Source of the DNA: Pyxidicoccus trucidator
GTDB taxonomy: Bacteria > Myxococcota > Myxococcia > Myxococcales > Myxococcaceae
Assembly (NCBI RefSeq): GCF_010894435.1
Contig: NZ_JAAIXZ010000011.1
Coordinates: 1 to 64,000, forward strand
Direction: 5' to 3'
Length of the DNA stretch: 64,000 nucleotides
Shown here: positions 27,405 through 36,014 of the stretch, in pieces
Position numbering within the stretch: position 1 is the stretch's first letter
Layout of the letters: every line of letters starts with the position of its first letter
The notes under the pieces: generated by a model
The model's database searches: none
The model's input: the letters and a program-made list of their open reading frames with translations, nothing else
Told to the model about the DNA's origin: nothing
Program-made: the position numbers and the translations under genes

Positions 27405-28040
27405 ATGGGATTGCTCGGTTGGTGGCGCCGTCTGTGGGGCGGCAGTACGGAAGGACCTCGGCGGCCGGAGCCCGTCCGGGCTCCGGAAGGCAGGCGCGGC
27501 AAGGACCTCGAGGAGCGGCTCCTGCGCGACCGCATCATCCTGCTCGGCACGCCCATCAACGACGAGGTCGCCAACCAGGTCGTCGCCATGCTGCTCTTCC
27601 TGCAGAGCGAAGACCCTCGCGCGGGCATCACCCTCTACCTCAACACCCCCGGCGGCTCGGTCACCGCGGCGCTGGCCATCCACGACACGATTGGGTACCT
27701 CCAGCTCCCGGTGACCACCGTGTGCATGCGCACCTGCTCGGGCATCGCCGCGCTGTTGCTGGCCTGTGGCACCCGGGGCCGGCGGTTCTCGCTGCCCGAG
27801 GGGAAGATGTCCCTGGTCCCCTTCTCCGCTGGAGCCTCTGGCGAAGAGGGCACCTCCCCCACCATCCGCCGGCAGGAGATTCAGCGGCTGCAGCTGCGCC
27901 TCACCGAGCTCCTGGCCGAGCACACCGGCCAGCCTCCCCAGCAGGTGTCGCGAGACCTGGAGTCCGGACGCGACTTCGACGCTCGCGCCGCCGTGGAGTA
28001 TGGACTCATCGACGAAGTCGTCAGCACGCCACCGAAGTAG
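27405..28040 (+). CDS. ClpP-like protein lacking the catalytic triad (ClpR-like)
   Basis: A 211-residue protein with the ClpP/crotonase fold: ITLYLNTPGGSVTAALAIHDT, GRRFSLPEGK and ARAAVEYGLIDEV align well with ClpP. By-eye alignment with E. coli ClpP puts Gly113 at the catalytic Ser (GQAAS becomes RTCSG), Val138 at the catalytic His (MIHQP becomes SLVPF) and a Gly at the Asp. It should therefore not cleave peptides. Such ClpR-like subunits can still form mixed rings with active ClpP. The porin-like gene starts 7 bases downstream, which suggests an operon. Confidence 0.85.
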   Translation: MGLLGWWRRLWGGSTEGPRRPEPVRAPEGRRGKDLEERLLRDRIILLGTPINDEVANQVVAMLLFLQSEDPRAGITLYLNTPGGSVTAALAIHDTIGYLQLPVTTVCMRTCSGIAALLLACGTRGRRFSLPEGKMSLVPFSAGASGEEGTSPTIRRQEIQRLQLRLTELLAEHTGQPPQQVSRDLESGRDFDARAAVEYGLIDEVVSTPPK

Positions 28041-28047
28041 GACACAC

Positions 28048-29241
28048 ATGAGCCGTCATTCAACGAGGCAATGGGGAGCAGGACTCGTTCTGCTGGGCTG
28101 TGGGCTCATGGGCATGGCGGCCCGGGCGGAGGAGCCCCAGGTCCGAGCGCGGGTCTCCCTCTTCACCTCCCAGCAAAGCCTGGACCCGACCTGGGACTTC
28201 ACCCCCTGGCTCAACCTGGGGGCCACGGTGCGCTCGAGCGGGGACGCGGACAGTGGCTGGCTGCTCGGAGCGAATCTCTCCGTCAACGCGGGGACGTCCG
28301 CGGACCGGACCCGCTGGGAAGGCTCCTCCCCCAGCGTGCTGGACAACGGCAGCTCCCTCTTCGTGCGCTTCCGGCCGGAGCGCTGGGCACCGGGTGAGGG
28401 CATTTCCCTCACGGTGTACCCGCTGGACAGCTCCCGGCTGCGCCTGGGCTGGGCCTATCCCGCCACCTGGGGCGGCAACTTCCACGGCCGCTGGGAGTCC
28501 ATTCAACGCGAGCCCTACTTCATGCTCGAGCGGAAGCGGACCCACGGGCTTCAGCTCCAGGTCCAACAGGAACGCTGGCACGCCTTCGCGGCACTGAAGA
28601 CGCATGCCCTGACGAACCTGCTCTCCCCCATGGTGGGTGCCGGGGTTTCGCTCCCGGGGCCGAGGAGCGCCCAACGCCTCCACCCGGGTCGTACCAACCG
28701 TATACGCAGGGGGCGTCCGCGCGGCTCGTCCACGAACGGGGTGGGCCCATCGGGACGAACGTGGACTTCGGGCTGTATGGCACGTCGCCCGCGCTCTTCG
28801 AGGAGGTCTTCCAGCCCGAGCGCTACTCCGAGGGCCTCTCCCACTCCGTCTCGCTCGAGGCCACCCATACCCTCCTCCACGGCGTCGAGGACCTCGGAGT
28901 CACGGAGTCCGGCTTCCCGCTGATGCGCCCTCGGAGCATTCGCACCAACAGGGTGGCCCTGGATGCCCGCCTCCGCTGGAACCGGCTGCGGCTGCATGGG
29001 CTGGGGCTCGTGCGGAGCGCGGGAGCGGTGGTGCAGGAGGACGCGGACCTCTGGACGGAGTTCTTCCGCGGCACGCGGCGGCGCCCCGAGCTGGGGTTGA
29101 GCCTGGGGGCGGACTACCACCTGCCGTCCCACGGCCTGACTCCGGGGCTCGGGGTGCGCGTCCTGAGCCCCGCGGGGCTCTTCGAGAAACCCGACGCAGG
29201 ACGGCCTGGGCTTCAACCTGCTCGTCCAGGCGCGCTACTGA
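28048..29241 (+). pseudogene. Outer-membrane beta-barrel protein with two frameshifts
   Basis: The protein has a signal peptide (LVLLGCGLMGMAARAEE) and long alternating, aromatic-ended strands typical of outer-membrane barrels. The frame breaks near 28646-28649, where one base is missing, and continues in another frame (APGAEERPTPPPG, then LVHERGGPIGTNVDFGLYG). One extra base near 29190-29194 then shifts it again to the natural end GFNLLVQARY, with a terminal aromatic residue. With both repairs the protein has 397 residues. The two opposite single-base changes could be decay or sequencing error. No specific porin family is recognised. It follows the ClpP-like gene by 7 bases. Confidence 0.7.
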
Positions 29242-29250
29242 CCGCGCACG

Positions 29251-29308
29251 GCGGGCCCGGAGGCGGCCTGCCACTGAGGACGCCGAGGTAGACGTAGTCG
29301 TCGGTGAC
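29251..29308. repeat. 58-bp copy of part of the 20.8-kb membrane-protein gene
   Basis: 57 of 58 bases are identical to 20642-20699, including a perfect run of 45. Read on the minus strand it encodes VTDDYVYLGVLSGRP as in that gene, with the same orientation. Outside these 58 bases the similarity fades quickly. It is probably the residue of a paralogous gene or of a recombination event. No other part of the gene is found here. The rest of 29242-29561 holds no recognisable gene. Confidence 0.8.
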
Positions 29309-29561
29309 ATGAGTCCCGCCTCTGGCACCATGTTCTTCCGTACAGCGGGAACATCGCACTGGAGGACATCTGCCCCCTGCCCATGCCCCGGTCCTTGACA
29401 CGTACGGCACGGTGCCGAGCCGCCGTACTGGAGGTATTCGCTATGCCCAACGGGGAGTCCACTCTGCTTCGTGGGCAGCAGCCCCCGTAGGGCCTATTCA
29501 TGGAGTCGAGCGGGCCAGGGTGGCTTTGGATTTCACGATTTACCGTGCTATCAAATTGCGC

Positions 29562-30194
29562 ATGTCGAGGCTGACATGCTGGTTTCTGATGGCGCTGGTG
29601 GTGGGTTGCGCAGGATGTGGCTCTGCCACGGTGAGCAGCAGCGGGAAGCCCGCCGCCGCGAAATGGGTGGGGCCACCCATGCCAGGACCCGGTGGTGGCA
29701 CCGTCAGGACAGTCATCTACTACGGGCCCTGGCAGTGCAATGCTCAGTACATGGGCCAGTGCCAACGACGCTGTGCTTCGGCGGGACACGCACTCCTGGG
29801 CTGCATCTGGCTCGCTGACATCAAGGGCGACTGGCAGGGACGCTTCATGTTCATGCCTGCGGAGGCAGGCGGATACCTGGCGCTCACTCACTGCTGCTGT
29901 GACTACCCTACCGTCAGCGACCTCCCGTCTCGGCGCCGCACGTGGAACAACGCGCGAGAAGGCTTCCGGAATCAGTGGGGCCGCGAATTCGGAGCGTGGC
30001 CGCAGACGGGCGGCAACAACTGGCCCGGGCACCACATCTTCGACTTGTTGCACGGTGGGGACCCGACGACTCCCCGCAACGTTCTGCCCGTGCCACCTGC
30101 AGTGCATGACGTCATCAATCTCGCCTACCCCGCGTGTTACACGCGAGGTACCCAATGGAGCGCGGTGGGGCCGGACAAGCCTTACGTCGACTAG
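29562..30194 (+). CDS. Lipoprotein polymorphic toxin (SitA-like), putative
   Basis: A 210-residue protein. It has a lipoprotein leader (LVVGCAGC), a Gly/Pro-rich stretch and a Cys-rich middle (CQRRCASAGHALLGC, THCCCDY). The conserved-looking C-terminal domain has NNWPGHHIFDLLHGG (His157-His158), then NVLPVPPAVHDVIN and ACY. The paired His with a downstream His recalls HNH/WHH-type nuclease toxins, but the active site is inferred. The SMI1/KNR4 gene begins two bases after the stop, the classic toxin-immunity layout. In myxobacteria, lipoprotein toxins (SitA) pass between cells by TraA-dependent outer-membrane exchange. The toxin assignment rests on architecture and context. Confidence 0.65.
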   Translation: MSRLTCWFLMALVVGCAGCGSATVSSSGKPAAAKWVGPPMPGPGGGTVRTVIYYGPWQCNAQYMGQCQRRCASAGHALLGCIWLADIKGDWQGRFMFMPAEAGGYLALTHCCCDYPTVSDLPSRRRTWNNAREGFRNQWGREFGAWPQTGGNNWPGHHIFDLLHGGDPTTPRNVLPVPPAVHDVINLAYPACYTRGTQWSAVGPDKPYVD

Positions 30195-30196
30195 CC

Positions 30197-30655
30197 ATGA
30201 CGCTGGAACAGATGCTGGCCGAAATCTCCCGCACGCACTTCCCTCGCCCGCCAGCCACTCTGGAGCAGATTGCCGCGTTCGAGTCGCAGGCGGGCTGGCA
30301 GCTCGACGCGCAGCTGCGCGCCTTCTATCTGCATTGCAACGGCGCCGAGCTGTTCCGGCCCTTGCCCGAGGCGAACTACAGCTTCCTCTCGCTCGCGGAC
30401 ATCCGGCGGAAGACGGAGCGCGTCCGCTTCAGGGACAAGGGGGCCCCGCCTACCTCCTCGTGGTTCCCGTTAGTGGACTGCCAGGACTCCGACTTTGTCC
30501 TCGTCGACACCTCCCGGCCAGGGCGCCCATACCCGCTCCTCGACGCCTACCATGAGACGTACCCTCGCGAAGTCCGGCAGATTGCGGCGTCTCTTGGTGA
30601 GTTCCTGGAGCGGGCGCTCAGTAGCGGGAACCAGTTCTTCTGGTTGCGCGAGTAG
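30197..30655 (+). CDS. SMI1/KNR4 (SUKH) family immunity protein
   Basis: A 152-residue protein of the SUKH superfamily. It has the characteristic ATLEQIAAFESQAGWQLDAQLRAFYLHCNGAEL start and a closing helix after a hydrophobic strand. SUKH proteins are the commonest immunity proteins for nuclease toxins and neutralise them by direct binding. It starts two bases after the putative toxin, so co-expression is expected. It is cytosolic, without a leader. Its specificity for the neighbouring toxin is inferred from position. Confidence 0.88.
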   Translation: MTLEQMLAEISRTHFPRPPATLEQIAAFESQAGWQLDAQLRAFYLHCNGAELFRPLPEANYSFLSLADIRRKTERVRFRDKGAPPTSSWFPLVDCQDSDFVLVDTSRPGRPYPLLDAYHETYPREVRQIAASLGEFLERALSSGNQFFWLRE

Positions 30656-31410
30656 AGCACCAGCGCGGAGCTGGCGCCCTCTCGTCGCCGCTCTTCTCAG
30701 CGCACCTTCCGAGCGGTTGCTATCCAAGGGCGGGCGCTCATTGTTGGCGTTCACGAGGAAGCGCGGGAATTTGGCCCGGGACAGCGGACGGGTTCCGCGA
30801 GTCCGCCGCCCCAGCAGCCCGCCTCCGACTTCACGTCGCCTGCGGATGGGTCCGAGGCCCCGGCCTATGGCCTGGTGGGCTCCGCGGACGCGCCCGAGGC
30901 GCTGGTGGCCCTTGGCACACGCGAGGAGGCCGACGCCCGCGTGGTACTGCGCGGCGGCTCCGCTGCTCGCGACACGGCAGGGCGGGTGTGGGTGGTCAGT
31001 GACGGGCGCCTGCGCATCATCACCCGCTTGGCGGGACATTGAGGCACGGCGAGGGTGACCCTGACGCTGCCGTTTTTCACGGAGGAGAGAGAGACCCATA
31101 AACAGTGAGAGAGTCTTCGGCAGATACCTGAGAAGCATTATCGAGCCCAACGTTGGCGGCGTCACGAACTCACCAACACTTGATGAGTCCGCCGTCGGCG
31201 CCATCGGCGCGTGGGACGCACGGCAGAGGCGCGCGCCACCCCGGAATCGCGCGGAGCTTCAGGTGGAGCTGGACCGCGTCCTGGGCCCGAGGACGGAGCC
31301 TGCGCCTCAGGGGTGACTCGCCCTGGGGCTCGACGGTGCTGGGCCCGGCCGCCATGGAGCCCCAGTGGCACTCATGGCAGGCGCCGCCGGGATGCCAGGT
31401 TTCGCCAGCT
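30656..31410 (+). other. Gene debris within the toxin cluster
   Basis: No intact gene. One frame is open from the SUKH stop to TGA 31040-31042, with protein-like composition but no ATG (for example EALVALGTREEADARVVLRG, then GRVWVVSDGRLRIITRL). A second stretch ends near 31314 (VGAIGAWDARQRR, then ELQVELDRVLGPRTEP). Neither has a plausible start, so both look like 3' remnants of lost genes, as expected in a cassette-exchanging toxin locus. Confidence 0.45.
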
Positions 31411-31554
31411 ATGCGAACTCTTCACGTTTTGTGGCTTTCGCTGCTGGCCGCGTCGTTGCTGGGCTGCTCCATGGCTCCTCGCGCTTCCCCGCAGCACTCA
31501 TGGGCGGACCCATTCAGCCCTACTATTCCCGCCCCGGAACGTGAGGACGGATGA
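31411..31554 (+). CDS. Truncated lipoprotein (SitA6-type leader stub), putative
   Basis: A 47-residue product consisting of little more than a lipoprotein signal (LWLSLLAASLLGC, lipidated Cys about residue 19) and a Pro/Ser tail ending EREDG. The stop overlaps the ATG of the following double-CXXCG gene (ATGA), so the two are coupled. In complete loci the immunity gene follows a lipoprotein toxin gene. The simplest reading is that the toxin domain was lost and only leader and coupling remain. It could instead be a genuine tiny lipoprotein. Confidence 0.55.
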   Translation: MRTLHVLWLSLLAASLLGCSMAPRASPQHSWADPFSPTIPAPEREDG

Positions 31555-32270
31555 CCCGATACTTCTGGATGCGAGAGAACACGCCGGTTGCGGACAAGTA
31601 CGGCGGGTATTTCGACGGGTCGAACAAGTGGAAGCTGCCCGGCGCCAGGTGCCACACGTGCGGCGTCACTTGGAGTGGGTCTGGCCACAAGTACCCGTGC
31701 GTTGACCTGTCGCAACTGCCAGAGCACCGTGAGTTCGAGAAGGCCAGACCTGAACCCTTCTCTGAGTTCGCGCGCCTGCGCGAACTGGTTCGCCCCCTGG
31801 CACCCCCGAATACCGAGCTGCCACCCGGCACGGGATTCGGGCCGTTGGTGGGCCGAGCCATTGGGGAGTTCGCCGCCATCTCTTTGTACAGCGCAATGCC
31901 TTTGGTGAGGCGGGAGGCGCTGGAACATCTCCAGGAAGAGGGCGTGCAAGGGCTGCTGGCTTGCCCGTCAGCACTGAGGTTCCGGCAGAAGAGCCCGCCC
32001 GAGTTGCTGGAACTCCAGGTCGAGCCTCGCGGCCGGCTGCACCCGGACTGCATCCCCCCGGACGTGCCCCCGCCCTGCGCCACCTGTGGCCGGTTCGCAG
32101 TGTCGAGGCCCGACGAGCCCATCCTGGACGCGTCGTCCCTGCCCACGGACCTGGACCTGTTCCGGGTGGGCAACTTCGCCACGATGGTCATCGGCACCGA
32201 GCGCTTCATGGAGGCGGTGCGCCGCCTGGAACTGGACGGCATCACCTTCCGCGAACTACCCGCGCGCTGA
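31551..32270 (+). CDS. SitI6 family double-CXXCG motif immunity protein
   Basis: A 239-residue protein with two CxxCG motifs far apart, at residues 34-38 (RCHTCG) and 176-180 (PCATCG), the signature of the Myxococcus double-CXXCG paralogous family. Members are known as immunity proteins (SitI6) against SitA6 lipoprotein toxins used in kin discrimination. The four cysteines probably bind one zinc. The start overlaps the lipoprotein stub. With no toxin beside it, it may serve as orphan protection against toxins delivered by neighbouring strains. The family call is firm; the present role is inferred. Confidence 0.88.
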   Translation: MTRYFWMRENTPVADKYGGYFDGSNKWKLPGARCHTCGVTWSGSGHKYPCVDLSQLPEHREFEKARPEPFSEFARLRELVRPLAPPNTELPPGTGFGPLVGRAIGEFAAISLYSAMPLVRREALEHLQEEGVQGLLACPSALRFRQKSPPELLELQVEPRGRLHPDCIPPDVPPPCATCGRFAVSRPDEPILDASSLPTDLDLFRVGNFATMVIGTERFMEAVRRLELDGITFRELPAR

Positions 32271-32377
32271 ACGGCGCTGAAGAGCCGGGCTCACCACCGC
32301 CGGAGCGAAGCTGCTCTCCGTGGTGGCAGCGGTGCTCGGCATCCACACCGGGCACCGCCACCCGCTCGCCGCAGCCT

Positions 32378-35300
32378 TCAGAGCGACTGAAGGAACTTGA
32401 GCAGCGCCGCACGCTCCGTGCTGGACATGGTGCGGAACGCCTCCTTCGAGCCCTCGGCCTCGCCGCCATGCCAGAGGATGGCCTCGCTCAAGTTGCGGGC
32501 GCGGCCATCGTGCAGATAGGCCTCGCCTCCGCTCACACCAGCGGAGAGCCCGATGCTCCACAGCGGTGGCGTGCGCCACTCGGCTCCCGACGCGGTCCAC
32601 TCGTTCAGGTTGTCGGCCAGGCCGGGACCCAGGTCGTGCAGCAGCAGGTCGGTGTACGGGTGGATGGTCTGCCCCCGCAGCTCGGCGAGCGGGTGATAGG
32701 GGCTCGTGGTCATCGTCGGTGCGTGGCACTTCGCGCAGCCCGCCGAGGTGAACAGCGTCTCGCCCCGCAAGGCCTCCGGGTCGGTGAGGTCCCGGCGCGC
32801 GGCGACACCGAGCGTCGCGATGTAGCGGTACAGCAGGGCCAGGTCGGCGTCGGACAGCTCGGTGCTCGGCCCCGGAGCCGACTGTGACGAGCCACGGTCG
32901 ACGTTCGGGAAGATCGACGTCGTGACTCCCATGTCGTTGACCAGCGCGCTCGCGAGCTGATGGGTCACGCTCGCCTGCCCCGCCTTGTAGCCGAGCCGAC
33001 CGAGGCGCTGGGCGCCGGTCTGCGGGTCGATCACCAACTGCATGCGGCCAGAGATGCCGTCGCCGTTCGCGTCGTTGGGGTCGGCGAGCGCGGCCACCGC
33101 GTCTTCGCGCACCGCCTCGAGCAACCCGAGCCCGACCAGCTGCGGCGCCAGCCGCACCGAGTAGAACGAGGGCACCACGCCGGTGAACGTGTAGCTCGGC
33201 TTCCGCAGGGAATAGGGAGTGCCGTCGCCGTAGGTGCCGCTCGTGGTGGTGTAGCTGCTGATGTACGCACCGCCCTCGGCCATGCCCGAGGTGACCTGTG
33301 GCTGCAGGTAGCGGCCGAGGTTCGGGTGCGAGGCCCCGGTCGCGTCACCGCCGACCCGAACGACGGACTCGAGCATCGGAGCACCGACGGCGGGAGGGAG
33401 CGCCCGGCCGTTGTTTGCGTGACAGGCCACGCAGCTTCGCGCGACGAAGGCAGGGCCGAGCTTGCCGGCCTGCGCGGTGAAGACCGGGTTACCGCTCTCG
33501 TCGTGCGCGCCGTCGCCGAAGTCGGTGTGGTGCAGGCGGCGACCGAGCATGAACGGCTGCACGCTGTTCTCCGACATGTGCCCTGCTATCTGCTTGAACC
33601 GATGCTTGGGCTCATTGGAGTACTGGTACGGCAGCGTGGCGCGGCCGCCCATCCACGCCGACTGCGGCAGGGGAAACGAGTCTTGTGCGCCCGACGACAG
33701 CACCGGCCCCTGGCCGTACCAGGGCACGAGGCCGCCCGAGCCAACGACGTACAGCACCGTGGTGCCGTAGTAGTTCGCGCGACCGTTGGTCGGAGCCTGG
33801 AGAAACTGGCTGACTTCGATCTCGACGCGATCCCCAACCCGCAGCAGCCGGTTCTCCTTGGGGTTGTGGCTGATGGTGGCGCGGTAGTGCAGCGGGTCGA
33901 GCCGGGTCGCGCTCAGATTCAAGAAGTACTCGGCCTTGGTGGTGATGCCGCGGAAGATGGCCCGGAACTCCGGCGCCTCGAGCGGCCATTCGGGGTTGAT
34001 GTTGAACTCGATTTCAGTTCCACCCTTCGCGACCTTGTCGACGATCTCGATCTTCGCGGTGCGCTGCTCCCAGTAGAACGTGAGGTAGTGGTCGTAGATG
34101 TGGAACTCCGCTTCGCGGGCGTGGCGGTCGCGCGCCCGGTCGCCGAACCGGGTGATCAAGGCGGTCGGCGTGTCCTCGACCATCGCCGGCTCGAGCACGG
34201 TGGTGGCGTCGAACAGCGGCACCGGCCCGCTGCCCTCGGCCAGGGTCGTCGCCGTCACGGTCGCGCTGAAGGCGCTGGTCCCGGCGGCGTTGGTGGCGCG
34301 CACCGCGTAGGTGTGGGCAGAGCTGGCCGCCAGGCCGGAATGCGCGTGGGGCGAGGTCACGCTGGTGACAGTCACTCCGTCACGCTGCAGGTCGTACCCG
34401 GTCGCTCCCGGCACCGCGCTCCAAGAGACGGTGATCTGGCTCTCGCTGCCGGCGGTCGCGACCAGCCCTGACGGCACCGCCGGCACGGTAGGCGCGGCGT
34501 GCGTCGTCGCCGTCACGGTCGAGCTGAAGGCGCTGGCGCCAGCGGCGTTGGTGGCGCGCACCGCGTAGGTGTGGGTGGAGCCAGCCGCCAGGCCGGAGTG
34601 CGCGTGGGGCGAGGTCACGCCGGTGACAGTCACTCCGTCACGCTGCAAGTCATACCCGGTCGCGCCCTGCACCGCGCTCCACGAGACGGTGAGCTGGCTC
34701 TCGCTGTCTGCGGTCGCGACCAGGCCTGAAGGCACCGCCGGGGTGCTCGGCCCTGTACTTCCATAGACTTCAAGCTCCCACAACGAGTAGCCACCCGAGG
34801 TGCCGCGTGCGGTGCCAAACATGCGCACGTAGCGGCCGGTGCCCGAGACGGCGTGCGTGGCGACTCCCCCGCTGCCTCCGGTGACCGTGGCCACGTCGGT
34901 CCACGAGTTCAGGTCGTTCGAGAGCTGGATCTTGTAGTCCCTTCCGTAGGCCGTCTCCCAGCGCAGGACGACGGTGGAGATTGTGTAGCTCTGGAGCAGA
35001 TCGACCCAGAGCCAGCCGGGATCGGTGGGGGTGCTCTCCCAGCGAGTGCCGACGTTTCCGTCGCACGCCTTGTTGGGCGTGTTGGTGGCGTTCTGGGCGT
35101 TGGACGCCGAATACACCTTGCCGATAGCGAGGTTGGTTCCCAGCGGGTTGATGGTGAAGACCAGCGTCTTCGAGTCGGTGCCGGCGGCGTTGGTGGCGCT
35201 GATGACCACGTTGCTGGTGCCAGCGGCGGTGGGCGTGCCCGAGATCTCTCCCGAGGCAGGGTTGACGCTGAGGCCGGGCGGCAGACCGCTCGCGGCGTAG

Positions 35301-36001
35301 CTGCTGGGAGCGTTGCTCGCGGTGATGGAATAGCTCAGCGCCATACCCACCGTTCCGCTCTGGGTGAGCGCGCTGGAGATCGAGGGAGGAGCCTTGGCTT
35401 CAGCGATGGTGAAGACCAGCGTCTTCGAGTCGGTGCCAGCGGCGTTGGTGGCGCTGATGACCACGCTGGTGGTGCCGGCGGCGGTGGGCGTGCCCGAGAT
35501 CGCTCCCGAAGCCGGGTTGACGCCGAGGCCGGGCGGCAGGCCGGTCGCGGCGTAGCTGCTGGGAGCGTTGCTCGCGGTGATGAAGTAGCTCAACGACGTG
35601 CCCACCGTTCCGCTCTGGGTGAGCGGGCTGGTGATGGACGGCCGGGCCCCGGCTTCAGCGATGGTGAAGACCAGCGTCTTCGAGTCGGTGCCGGCGGCGT
35701 TGGTGGCGCTGATCGTCGCGCTGGTGGTGCCCGCCCCGGCCGGCGCGCCCGAGATCAGCCCGCTCGTCGGATTCACATTCAGCCCGGCCGGCAGGTTGCT
35801 CGCGCCGTAGGCCGTCGGAGAGTGGGTAGCGGTGATCTGATAGCGCAACGTCACGCCCGCGGTACCCGCCTGGGTGAGCGCGCTGTCGACAACTGGCGCC
35901 ACTGCCGCCACTGTCGTCACTGGCGGCGGCCGCAGCTCGGCCGGCTCGCACGCCAGGACCACACACAGGACGAGGCTGAATCGGAAGAGTGTCGAGTGCA
36001 T
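32378..36001 (-). CDS. Di-haem oxidoreductase (DUF1111) lipoprotein with Ig, F5/8C and Fn3 modules
   Basis: A 1207-residue mosaic protein. It starts with a lipobox-type leader (LCVVLAC). Three putative-Ig repeats follow (about residues 30-290; LPPGLSVNPASGEISGTPTAAGT pattern), then an F5/8-type C (discoidin-like) domain around 300-430 and two nearly identical Fn3 domains around 440-630. The C-terminal ~570 residues form a di-haem oxidoreductase domain with haem motifs CVACH at 857 and CAKCH at 1089. The catalytic part resembles bacterial di-haem peroxidase-like enzymes and must be exported to acquire haem. It is co-transcribed with the Big-2 gene 13 bases upstream. The substrate is unknown. 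Confidence 0.9.
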   Translation of the reverse strand: MHSTLFRFSLVLCVVLACEPAELRPPPVTTVAAVAPVVDSALTQAGTAGVTLRYQITATHSPTAYGASNLPAGLNVNPTSGLISGAPAGAGTTSATISATNAAGTDSKTLVFTIAEAGARPSITSPLTQSGTVGTSLSYFITASNAPSSYAATGLPPGLGVNPASGAISGTPTAAGTTSVVISATNAAGTDSKTLVFTIAEAKAPPSISSALTQSGTVGMALSYSITASNAPSSYAASGLPPGLSVNPASGEISGTPTAAGTSNVVISATNAAGTDSKTLVFTINPLGTNLAIGKVYSASNAQNATNTPNKACDGNVGTRWESTPTDPGWLWVDLLQSYTISTVVLRWETAYGRDYKIQLSNDLNSWTDVATVTGGSGGVATHAVSGTGRYVRMFGTARGTSGGYSLWELEVYGSTGPSTPAVPSGLVATADSESQLTVSWSAVQGATGYDLQRDGVTVTGVTSPHAHSGLAAGSTHTYAVRATNAAGASAFSSTVTATTHAAPTVPAVPSGLVATAGSESQITVSWSAVPGATGYDLQRDGVTVTSVTSPHAHSGLAASSAHTYAVRATNAAGTSAFSATVTATTLAEGSGPVPLFDATTVLEPAMVEDTPTALITRFGDRARDRHAREAEFHIYDHYLTFYWEQRTAKIEIVDKVAKGGTEIEFNINPEWPLEAPEFRAIFRGITTKAEYFLNLSATRLDPLHYRATISHNPKENRLLRVGDRVEIEVSQFLQAPTNGRANYYGTTVLYVVGSGGLVPWYGQGPVLSSGAQDSFPLPQSAWMGGRATLPYQYSNEPKHRFKQIAGHMSENSVQPFMLGRRLHHTDFGDGAHDESGNPVFTAQAGKLGPAFVARSCVACHANNGRALPPAVGAPMLESVVRVGGDATGASHPNLGRYLQPQVTSGMAEGGAYISSYTTTSGTYGDGTPYSLRKPSYTFTGVVPSFYSVRLAPQLVGLGLLEAVREDAVAALADPNDANGDGISGRMQLVIDPQTGAQRLGRLGYKAGQASVTHQLASALVNDMGVTTSIFPNVDRGSSQSAPGPSTELSDADLALLYRYIATLGVAARRDLTDPEALRGETLFTSAGCAKCHAPTMTTSPYHPLAELRGQTIHPYTDLLLHDLGPGLADNLNEWTASGAEWRTPPLWSIGLSAGVSGGEAYLHDGRARNLSEAILWHGGEAEGSKEAFRTMSSTERAALLKFLQSL

Positions 36002-36014
36002 GTGAGCCCCTGCG

